From JBDRZD01 sp964623395 (GTDB taxonomy: Bacteria; Hydrothermota; Hydrothermia; Hydrothermales; Hydrothermaceae), in NCBI GenBank assembly GCA_964623395.1, contig CAZUSI010000041.1, positions 1 to 13,045 on the forward strand: a DNA stretch of 13,045 nt, in the 5' to 3' direction. Made by a program: the position numbers and the translations under genes. The stretch's first letter is position 1. Each line of letters begins with the position of its first letter. The notes beneath the pieces were generated by a model. It searched no databases. It was given only the letters and a program-made list of their open reading frames with translations, and was not told where the DNA came from. Shown in pieces: positions 1 through 6,286 of the stretch.

Positions 1-33
1 CTCTATTGGAATTTTATAATTATAAATTTCAAA

Positions 34-39
34 AGGAGG
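34..39 (+). promoter_or_regulatory. Shine-Dalgarno site that fixes the bactofilin start
   Basis: AGGAGG lies 5 nt upstream of the TTG codon at 45-47. The reading frame stays open back to a TTG at position 6, but that codon has no Shine-Dalgarno sequence, so 45 is the better start. The ATG at 40-42 is in another frame. Confidence 0.8.
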
Positions 40-44
40 ATGAT

Positions 45-416
45 TTGGAGAAAAAAGAATTATCAGAAAAACTTGATACCCATATAGGAAGTGAAACACA
101 ATTAAAAGGTGAGATAAATTCTTCTTCTGGAGTAAGAATTGATGGTGAATTTGAAGGTAATATAAAAACAAAAGGGTTTTTAATTGTAGGGAAAAGTGGA
201 AAGGTAAAAGTAAATGAAGCAAATGTAAAAGATGCAAATATTGCAGGAAATTTTGAAGGAAAATTATTTGCTGAAAATAAAATTCATCTTGAAAAGGGAG
301 CAAATTTTAAAGGTGAAATCACCTGCAAACTCCTTGTAATAGAAGAAGGAGTAATATTCAATGGAACTTGTATAATGGGAGAAGGTGCTAAAAAAACAGA
401 AACAAAAAAGGTTTAA
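45..416 (+). CDS. Bactofilin family cytoskeletal protein
   Basis: A 123-residue protein matching the bactofilin (polymer-forming cytoskeletal) family, which builds membrane-associated filaments of right-handed beta-helix subunits that position cell-wall and envelope enzymes. A short charged N-terminal tail (about residues 1-15) is followed by glycine-punctuated short beta-repeats with the family's rhythm (GEFEGNIKT, VKDANIAGNFEGKLFAE, GANFKGEITC) and a Lys-rich C-terminal tail. Length is normal for a small bactofilin, and no membrane segment is seen. The start is the TTG at 45, chosen because AGGAGG sits 5 nt before it. The stop TAA overlaps the next gene's ATG (TAATG), so it should be translated together with the glycosyltransferase, suggesting an envelope-related role. 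The family call is firm; the filament partner is unknown. Confidence 0.88.
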   Translation: MEKKELSEKLDTHIGSETQLKGEINSSSGVRIDGEFEGNIKTKGFLIVGKSGKVKVNEANVKDANIAGNFEGKLFAENKIHLEKGANFKGEITCKLLVIEEGVIFNGTCIMGEGAKKTETKKV

Positions 417-1294
417 TGGAAAAAGATTTTTTATCAATAATTACAGTAAATTTTAATGGAGGAAAATATTTAGATTATTTTTTAAAATCAATTATTCTTT
501 ATCCACCTCCTATTCCCTATGAGGTAATTGTTGTTGATAATGATTCAAAGGATTTTTCTTTTGAAAAAGCAAAAAAGAAATATAAAAATTTTCTATTTAT
601 AAAATCAAGAAAAAATAAGGGTTATGGTGGTGGATGCAACCTCGGTATGAAATATGCAAAAGGAAATATAGTTGTTTTTTCAAATCCTGACATACTTTTA
701 TTTTCAAATACCTTTAAAAAATTATTAGAGGAAATTAAAAAAGATGAAAAAATTGGAATAATAGCCCCAAAACTCTTAAATCCTGATGGCTCCCTTCAAC
801 CAAGTTGTAGAAGATATCCAAGATTTAAATATCTTTTATTTGGAAGAAGGTCATTTTTTACAAAATATTTTAGAAATAATCCAATAACAAGAGAATTTAT
901 GTATATGGATCTTAAAGAAAATGAAAATGGAAAAGTTCCTGTTGAAAGTTTGATGGGTGCTTTTATTATGATGAAAAGAAAAGTATATGAAGAAGTTAAT
1001 GGATTTGATGAAAATTTCTTTTTACATGCAGAAGATACTGATTTATGTTATAGAATTAAAAATAAGGGATATGGAATATATTATTTTCCTGAGGCAAGTG
1101 TAATTCATTATCATGGTAAAAGTAGAAAATATCTTGGTATTAAATCAATTTATCTTTTAAGAAAATCAATATATATTTTCTTTAAAAAACATTATAAATT
1201 AAATATTTTTAAAAAATTCATTTTAACAATTGGACTTATCTTAGGATTAGGATTTAATTATTTTACTCATATTTTTGGGAAAAAAGAATATTGA
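416..1294 (+). CDS. Family 2 glycosyltransferase (rhamnosyltransferase-like)
   Basis: A 292-residue GT-A-fold glycosyltransferase of family GT2, of the WbbL/rhamnosyltransferase-like type that adds sugars from nucleotide-sugar donors to polysaccharide or lipid-linked acceptors at the cytoplasmic membrane. Visible motifs are an N-terminal strand plus VNFNG (11-15), VDNDS (40-44) for nucleotide binding, NKGYGGGCNLG (67-77), NPD (90-92) in the place of the metal-binding DXD, LMGAFIMM (179-186), and HAEDTDLCYRI (204-214) with the catalytic-region acidic pair. A hydrophobic helix at about 268-286 near the C-terminus probably anchors it to the membrane. The start ATG overlaps the bactofilin stop by one base, with only a weak AAGG upstream, which is consistent with translational coupling. 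The acceptor and donor cannot be read from sequence. Confidence 0.88.
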   Translation: MEKDFLSIITVNFNGGKYLDYFLKSIILYPPPIPYEVIVVDNDSKDFSFEKAKKKYKNFLFIKSRKNKGYGGGCNLGMKYAKGNIVVFSNPDILLFSNTFKKLLEEIKKDEKIGIIAPKLLNPDGSLQPSCRRYPRFKYLLFGRRSFFTKYFRNNPITREFMYMDLKENENGKVPVESLMGAFIMMKRKVYEEVNGFDENFFLHAEDTDLCYRIKNKGYGIYYFPEASVIHYHGKSRKYLGIKSIYLLRKSIYIFFKKHYKLNIFKKFILTIGLILGLGFNYFTHIFGKKEY

Positions 1295-2406
1295 TGGAAA
1301 TTTTAAATCTAAAAATTGAAGGGGAAGAAAAAGAAAAAATATTAAAAGAAGTTAAAAAAGGGAAAAAAATAGAGGTTGATGAAGATATAATTTTTGATCT
1401 TGAAAAAATAGCAATAGGTGCCTTTTCTCCCTTAGAGGGTTTTATGGATGAAGAAGAATTATTTTCTGTTATAGAAAATATGAAATTAAAAAATGGGCAT
1501 CCATGGACAATTCCAATAATACTTCAAATAAAAAAAGAGGATTTTGAAAGAATAGAAAAGGGAGAAAGGATATTTATAGGATTTGAAGGGAAAATATATG
1601 GTTTCATAGATGTTTTTGATAAATATAAAATAAACATAGATTATTTATGTGAAAAGACATTTGGAACAAAAGATGATAAACATCCAGGGGTAGCAAATTT
1701 TAAAAGAAAAGGTGAATACTCAATAGGAGGAAAAATAGGACTTTTAAAAAAACCACCTCATCCTTTTAAAATGTATGAATACGAACCTCATGAAACAAGA
1801 AAAATATTTAAGGAAAGGGGATGGAAAACTGTTTGTGCCTTTCAAACAAGAAACGCACCTCATAGGGGACATGAATATCTTCAAAAACTTGCCCTTGAAA
1901 TAGTTGATGGTCTTTTTATTCAACCAATATTGGGAAGGAAAAAAGAAGGTGATTTTTCAAATGATACAATATTAAAATCATATGAGGTATTAATTAAAAA
2001 TTATTTCCAATCTGAAAGGGTATTTTTATCAGGACTTTCAACATGGATGAGATATGCAGGACCAAAAGAGGCAGTTTTTCATGCAATTGTAAGAAGAAAT
2101 TATGGGGCAACCCATTTTATTGTTGGAAGGGACCATGCAGGTGTTGGAAATTATTATCCTCCCTATGCAGCTCATGAAATATTTGAAAATTTTAAAAATC
2201 TTGGAATTGAAATAATAAAGGTTTATTCAGTTTTTTATTGTAAAAAATGCGATTCCATAGTTTCAGAAAAGATATGTAATCATGATAAGAAATTCATAGA
2301 AGAAATAAGTATGACAAAAATAAGGAATATGATAAAAAATAAGGAAATCCCTAATGAGAAAATTTTAAGAAAAGAGGTTTTTGAAATTCTGAAAAAAGAA
2401 ATTTGA
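1294..2406 (+). CDS. sat: Sulfate adenylyltransferase (ATP sulfurylase)
   Basis: A 370-residue single-subunit ATP sulfurylase, catalysing ATP + sulfate <-> adenosine 5'-phosphosulfate (APS) + pyrophosphate in the cytoplasm. The N-terminal PUA-like domain contains GAFSPLEGF (42-50). The catalytic domain has QTRNAPHRGHE (184-194), carrying the HXGH-type nucleotide-binding motif, and GRDHAG (278-283). A zinc-site signature follows: C316, C319, C328 and H330 (C-X2-C-X8-C-X-H), as in Thermus and archaeal enzymes. No APS-kinase domain is fused. I chose the ATG at 1294 (TGATG overlap with the previous stop); a TTG directly before it at 1291 is the alternative. The stop overlaps the next start. All key motifs are present, so the gene looks functional. 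Without APS kinase or APS/sulfite reductase in the window, its direction (assimilation, dissimilation or ATP-forming) is open. Confidence 0.95.
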   Translation: MEILNLKIEGEEKEKILKEVKKGKKIEVDEDIIFDLEKIAIGAFSPLEGFMDEEELFSVIENMKLKNGHPWTIPIILQIKKEDFERIEKGERIFIGFEGKIYGFIDVFDKYKINIDYLCEKTFGTKDDKHPGVANFKRKGEYSIGGKIGLLKKPPHPFKMYEYEPHETRKIFKERGWKTVCAFQTRNAPHRGHEYLQKLALEIVDGLFIQPILGRKKEGDFSNDTILKSYEVLIKNYFQSERVFLSGLSTWMRYAGPKEAVFHAIVRRNYGATHFIVGRDHAGVGNYYPPYAAHEIFENFKNLGIEIIKVYSVFYCKKCDSIVSEKICNHDKKFIEEISMTKIRNMIKNKEIPNEKILRKEVFEILKKEI

Positions 2407-3674
2407 AAAGGATTTTTATAATAGGACTTGATGGAACCCCTTATTCTCTTCTTAAAGAATTTATAGAAAATGGAGATTTAAAAAATTTCAAAAAAATTTT
2501 TGAGGAAGGTGATTTTAAACAAATGGATTCTGTATACCCAACTGTTTCACAGGTTGCATGGACAACAATTTTCACAGGGGTAAATCCCGGGAAACATGGA
2601 ATATATGGATTTGTGGAACCAAAAAATTTCTCTTATGAAATTTTTATTCCAAATTATAGAGATATCAAAACTAAAACAATATATGAATATTTTAATGATT
2701 TAAAAGTTGTTTCAATAAATGTTCCAATAACATATCCTGTTTTTAAAATAAACGGAATTTTAATAGGAGGATTTCTTGCACCTGATTTAAAAAAGGCAGT
2801 TTATCCTGAAAACATTATTAATTTTCTTATAAAAAATAAATATATAATTGATGTTGACCCATGGCTTGCAAGAAAAGGGAAAAAGAAGGAATTTTTAGAA
2901 AAAATATATGAGGCAACAGAAAAAAGATTTTTAATAATGGAAGAATTTTTAAAGGAAAAAGCAGAAATAAATATATTGCATATAATGGAAACTGATAGAT
3001 TGTTTCATTTTTTTATGAAGGATAAGAAAACAATCCTTGATTATTTTAAATTTCTTGATAAAAAAATTTTTGATTTTTATAAAAAAATAGAAAAGAATTC
3101 TGAAATTATAATTTTATCAGACCATGGTTTTTTTGAAATTCAAAAGGAGGTAAACATTCAAAGAGTTTTGATAGAAAAAAATTTTTTAAAATTTGAAAGA
3201 GAAGACTATGAAGAAATTTCTGAAATAAAAAGTGATTCAATATGTTTTTCAATGACACCTGGAAGAATTTATTTGAACTCAATTGAAAAAAGACCAAAGG
3301 CAATTTTTAAAGAAAATGAGATAAAGGAAAAAATTAAAGAAGTTTTTGAGGTATTTAAAAATCTTGAATATGAAGGGAAAAAAGTAATTAAGGAGATAAA
3401 AAGTAAAGAAGAAATTTTTGGAGAAAATCCAAAAGGAAACTCCCCTGAATATTTATTAATTCCTGAAAATGGATTTGATTTAAAATCAGATTTAAAAGGA
3501 AAAGAAATATTTTATAATTCAGAACTTGAAGGAATGCATACCTATGAAGATGCCTTTTTATTTATAAAAAATTATAAAATTAAAAAAAGACCTTCTCTTA
3601 AAGATATTCTTCCAACAATTTTAAAAATTTTTGAAAGAAAATTTAATGAATTTGAGGGAGAAATTTTAATATGA
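2403..3674 (+). CDS. Alkaline-phosphatase-superfamily hydrolase (phosphodiesterase/nucleotide pyrophosphatase-like)
   Basis: A 423-residue protein of the type I phosphodiesterase/nucleotide pyrophosphatase branch of the alkaline phosphatase superfamily, which are two-metal enzymes cleaving phosphate or sulfate esters. Candidate metal ligands and nucleophile lie in family order: D10 in GLDGTP, the PTVS segment (46-49) where Thr47 or Ser49 is the nucleophile, NPGKHGIYGF (61-70), D198 and H202 in ETDRLFHFF, D240-H241 in LSDHGF, and H379 in GMHTYED. No signal peptide is obvious, so it is probably cytoplasmic, unlike many secreted relatives. The start is TTG at 2403, forming a TTGA overlap with the sat stop, and I see no better start. 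Its place next to sat suggests a nucleotide or sulfo-nucleotide substrate, but that is inference; a phosphodiester in an envelope polymer is equally possible. Confidence 0.8.
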   Translation: MKRIFIIGLDGTPYSLLKEFIENGDLKNFKKIFEEGDFKQMDSVYPTVSQVAWTTIFTGVNPGKHGIYGFVEPKNFSYEIFIPNYRDIKTKTIYEYFNDLKVVSINVPITYPVFKINGILIGGFLAPDLKKAVYPENIINFLIKNKYIIDVDPWLARKGKKKEFLEKIYEATEKRFLIMEEFLKEKAEINILHIMETDRLFHFFMKDKKTILDYFKFLDKKIFDFYKKIEKNSEIIILSDHGFFEIQKEVNIQRVLIEKNFLKFEREDYEEISEIKSDSICFSMTPGRIYLNSIEKRPKAIFKENEIKEKIKEVFEVFKNLEYEGKKVIKEIKSKEEIFGENPKGNSPEYLLIPENGFDLKSDLKGKEIFYNSELEGMHTYEDAFLFIKNYKIKKRPSLKDILPTILKIFERKFNEFEGEILI

Positions 3675-4588
3675 AGGAATTTAAATGGGAAAATATTAAA
3701 ACATATTCAATAAAGGAAAGGAAAAATAAATTAAAGATTTCTGATTTTATAAAAATTGAAAAGGAAAAATTCCTTGATATACTTCCGGATGTTTTTAAGG
3801 CAAAGGAATTAAAGGAGTTTGTTAATGATTTAAAAAAAGCAAAAGAAAATAAAAAAGAGATTATATGGATGATAGGTGATGCAGTTATAAAATGTGGGCT
3901 TTCACCTTTAATTATAGAAATTGCAAAAAATGGATTTTTAACATTTCTTTCAGGACAAGGAGCAGTTGCAATACATGATGTTGAAATTGCATTAATTGGA
4001 GAAACATCAGAAGATGTAAGTGAAACAATAAAAAATGGAAGATTTGGAATGGCAAAAGAAACAGGTGAATTTTTTGCAAAAGCACTTGAAAAGGGAAGAA
4101 AAGAAGGGAAAGGAATTGGAGAAATTTTAGGAGTTTATCTTGAAGAAATAAATCCTCCCTTTAAAGATTATTCATTAATCTATAATTTATACAAATTAAA
4201 CATTCCAATGACCTTTCATGTTGCAATAGGAACAGATATAACCCATATTCATCCACTTGCAAAAGGTGAAGATATTGGATTTTGCACATTTAAGGATTTT
4301 CAAAGATTTTGTGAAAGGATCTCAAAAATTGAAGAAGGAGTAATAATTAATATTGCATCAGCAGTCATAATGCCAGAAGTTTTTTTAAAGGCATTATCTG
4401 TTGTAAGAAATCTTGGATTTAAAGCAGAAAAATTCACAAGTTGCAACATTGATCAGATTCAACATTATAGACCAATGCAAAATGTTGTTATAAGACCAAC
4501 TTCTTCAGGGGGAAAAGGATACTTTATAACTTCAAACATTGAAATATTTTTACCAATCTTAGGTTTAATCTTACTTGAAAGAATATAA
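3671..4588 (+). CDS. Conserved uncharacterised enzyme, possibly deoxyhypusine-synthase-like
   Basis: A 305-residue protein I cannot assign a function. It has the look of a strongly conserved enzyme: GLSPLIIEIAKNGF (76-89), SGQGAVAIHDVEIAL (94-108), GETSEDV (110-116), GRFGMAKETGEF (123-134), HVAIGTDITHIHP (183-195), NIASAVIMPEVFLKAL (227-242), QHYRP (264-268) and RPTSSGGKGYF (275-285). The motif order (a GTDI-type loop, a glycine/alanine-rich segment, a late GGK with K282, and a closing hydrophobic PILGLILL) loosely resembles NAD-dependent deoxyhypusine/homospermidine synthase-like folds, but this is a by-eye resemblance only. No signal peptide is seen, and the last helix is hydrophobic. The start ATG forms an ATGA overlap with the upstream stop and has GAGG about 13 nt upstream. 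The following gene starts 14 nt inside this one. Confidence 0.7.
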   Translation: MKEFKWENIKTYSIKERKNKLKISDFIKIEKEKFLDILPDVFKAKELKEFVNDLKKAKENKKEIIWMIGDAVIKCGLSPLIIEIAKNGFLTFLSGQGAVAIHDVEIALIGETSEDVSETIKNGRFGMAKETGEFFAKALEKGRKEGKGIGEILGVYLEEINPPFKDYSLIYNLYKLNIPMTFHVAIGTDITHIHPLAKGEDIGFCTFKDFQRFCERISKIEEGVIINIASAVIMPEVFLKALSVVRNLGFKAEKFTSCNIDQIQHYRPMQNVVIRPTSSGGKGYFITSNIEIFLPILGLILLERI

Positions 4589-5420
4589 AATAGCAATATT
4601 TGGACTCTCAAATTTACTTGGAAAATCTTTATATGAAATTTTAAAGGAAAAAAATTATAAAATTAAAGGATATTCAAGAAATAAAAAAGAATGGTTTAAG
4701 GATGAATATGTAAAATGGGAAGGAGAAACAGAAAAAGTTGAAGAGAATATAATAATATATCTTGCTGGAATTTCAGCAAATTGGAAAGCTCTCAAAAATC
4801 CAATTGAAGCCTTTTATGTAAATGTAAAATATCCCTTTGAAATAATGAATAAAATTAAAGAGGGAAGTTATTTTTTATATGCATCAAGCGGAAGTGTATA
4901 TCCTGAAAAAAATGAGCCAAAAAAAGAGGAAGATGCAAATCCTCAAAATCTTTATGGTGCAACAAAATTTTCAGCAGAAATTTTACTTTCAAATTTATCA
5001 AAAGTAAAAAAAATTAAATTCTGTGCATTAAGATTTTCAAGAATTTATGGAGAAGGAATGGAAAGAAATCCAATTGCTGATTTTTTAAAGGGGATTAAAA
5101 ATAAAAAAGTAATTCTATATGATGATTTTGATGCCGAATATGATTACATATATGTAAAGGATGCTGCAAATTCAATATTGTTTGCAATTGAAAATGAAAT
5201 TGAAGGAATTTTTAATGTAGGAAGCAGAAAGGGGGTAAAAGTTTTTGAAATAAAAAAAATTTTTGAAGATATTATAAAGGATAAATTTGAAATTGAATTT
5301 AAAGAAAAAAGAAAAGGAAAAGATATTTTAGATATAAATAAAATAAAAGAAATGGGATTTGAAATAAAATATAGTATAAAAGATGGAATATTTGATATTT
5401 TAAAAAATTTTTTACATTGA
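4575..5420 (+). CDS. NAD-dependent epimerase/dehydratase (extended SDR)
   Basis: A 281-residue extended short-chain dehydrogenase/reductase, of the family that epimerises, dehydrates or reduces nucleotide-activated sugars. An N-terminal Rossmann motif appears as GLSNLLG (10-16), where the usual central glycine is replaced by Asn. Further features are YLAG (62-65), SSGSVYP (104-110) with the catalytic Ser, Y127-x3-K131 in LYGATK, RFSRIYGEGMER (153-164) and YDYIYVKD (189-196), followed by a short substrate domain. Substrate is unknown; a nucleotide sugar is likely given the glycosyltransferase in the same operon. The start is TTG at 4575, 14 nt inside the previous gene, and it places the Rossmann motif at the expected distance. 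The stop lies 9 nt inside the oppositely transcribed NTPase gene. Confidence 0.87.
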   Translation: MKEYKIAIFGLSNLLGKSLYEILKEKNYKIKGYSRNKKEWFKDEYVKWEGETEKVEENIIIYLAGISANWKALKNPIEAFYVNVKYPFEIMNKIKEGSYFLYASSGSVYPEKNEPKKEEDANPQNLYGATKFSAEILLSNLSKVKKIKFCALRFSRIYGEGMERNPIADFLKGIKNKKVILYDDFDAEYDYIYVKDAANSILFAIENEIEGIFNVGSRKGVKVFEIKKIFEDIIKDKFEIEFKEKRKGKDILDINKIKEMGFEIKYSIKDGIFDILKNFLH

Positions 5421-5933
5421 TTTTTCAAAAAAATTAAAAATATCTTTTAAAAGATAATTTCTATTATTATAATTCACATCTATTATTTCACACTTTGAAA
5501 AACTTATTTCATTTTTTAATTTCTCAAAAACTTTCTCACCAATTGTTCCAAGGATTCTTGGTTTTTCAACCTCTAAAAGATCTTTTATCCATAAATAAAA
5601 TTTTTTTGAAAGGAGTTCCATTTTTCCTATTTCATCAATTATAAGAATATCACATTTATTTGCATTTATTTCTTTAACTATTTTTTCAAAATTTTCAACA
5701 TTTACTCCATATTTACCAACCTTTGGAAAATTTATAAAATTTACATGGGATAAAATCATTTTTTCTCCATTTATCCTTTCTATTTCAAATCCAACCCTCT
5801 CCCCTCTTTCCCTTATTTCTTTTGTTATAAATCCGTCAATTTTAAAATTTTTCTTTAATTCTGAAATACTTTTAAAAATTAAGGTTGTTTTTCCAATTCT
5901 TGGTGGACCTTTTAACAGTAAATGGAATTTCAA
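5412..5933 (-). CDS. THEP1-family nucleoside-triphosphatase
   Basis: A 173-residue P-loop NTPase of the THEP1 family (NTPase_1), known from Aquifex and archaea as broad-specificity ATP/GTP hydrolases of uncertain biological role; they are relatives of RecA/AAA-type kinases. Visible features are Walker A GPPRIGKTT (9-17), GFITKEIRERGERVGFE (34-50), and the diagnostic Walker B stretch DILIIDEIGKMELLS (95-109), then GTIGEK (129-134). Length is normal. It is the last gene of the ribosomal operon. The start codon is TTG, 2 nt after the rplQ stop, and no Shine-Dalgarno sequence precedes it (the upstream bases are TTAACCTTTGTTTAATT), so translation probably depends on termination-reinitiation from rplQ. 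The C-terminus overlaps the convergent epimerase gene by 9 nt. Confidence 0.88.
   Translation of the reverse strand: MKFHLLLKGPPRIGKTTLIFKSISELKKNFKIDGFITKEIRERGERVGFEIERINGEKMILSHVNFINFPKVGKYGVNVENFEKIVKEINANKCDILIIDEIGKMELLSKKFYLWIKDLLEVEKPRILGTIGEKVFEKLKNEISFSKCEIIDVNYNNRNYLLKDIFNFFEKSM
5441..5456. repeat. Perfect 16-bp palindrome TATCTTTTAAAAGATA
   Basis: A self-complementary TATCTTTTAAAAGATA lies inside the NTPase C-terminal coding region. On the minus strand it is followed by a T-rich run (TTTTTAATTTTTTT), giving an outline of a weak terminator, but the stem is almost all A-T and lies upstream of the gene's own stop codon. Its function is doubtful. Confidence 0.3.
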
Positions 5934-5935
5934 AA

Positions 5936-6286
5936 TTAAACAAAGGTTAAAACTGCCTCTTCAGCACCATCCCCTATTCTTTTCCCAAGTTTTACAATTC
6001 TTGTATATCCAGAATTTCTATCTTTAAATTTTGGTGCTATTTCCTTAAATAATTTTTCAATAACTTCCTTATCCTGTAAAAATCTAAAAATCTGTCTCCT
6101 TCTTACCTGCGTATCTTCCTTTGCAAGTGTTATAAGTTTCTCTGCAATTTTTCTTGTCTCTTTTGCTTTTTGTAATGTTGTTTTTATTCTTCCATTTTTA
6201 AAAAAGGAAAGAACCTGATTTCTTAAAAGTGCCTTTCTATGAGCCCTTGGTCTCCCGAGTTTTTTTAACTTCTTCTTGTGCCTCAT
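5936..6286 (-). CDS. rplQ: 50S ribosomal protein L17
   Basis: A 116-residue bL17, a large-subunit protein bordering the exit tunnel region. The N-terminus begins MRHKKKLKKLGRP, continues with AHRKALLRNQ, and the C-terminus is GYTRIVKLGKRIGDGAEEAVLTFV, all typical of the family. I chose the ATG at 6286 over a TTG one codon upstream (6289), because L17 proteins start MRH and an AGGAGG lies 6 nt upstream of the ATG. This start and its ribosome-binding site both lie inside rpoA: the two genes overlap by 50 nt in different frames. This is unusual, since rpoA and rplQ are normally separated by a short spacer. The stop is followed after 2 nt by the NTPase gene. Confidence 0.97.
   Translation of the reverse strand: MRHKKKLKKLGRPRAHRKALLRNQVLSFFKNGRIKTTLQKAKETRKIAEKLITLAKEDTQVRRRQIFRFLQDKEVIEKLFKEIAPKFKDRNSGYTRIVKLGKRIGDGAEEAVLTFV

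Noticed and set aside
6..44. Longer bactofilin start at TTG 6
   Set aside because: No ribosome-binding site precedes it, whereas the in-frame TTG at 45 has AGGAGG 5 nt upstream, and the extra residues are not bactofilin-like.
3106..3303. Minus-strand open frame inside the hydrolase gene, and similar antisense frames at 5144-5428, 9947-10246, 10194-10416, 12401-12691 and 12815-13024
   Set aside because: They mirror well-supported genes, have low-complexity Phe/Leu-rich translations and lack ribosome-binding sites.
5402..5413. AAAAAATTTTTT as an intrinsic terminator between convergent operons
   Set aside because: The symmetric element has no G-C pairs and no loop, so it would not form a stable RNA hairpin, especially at high temperature.
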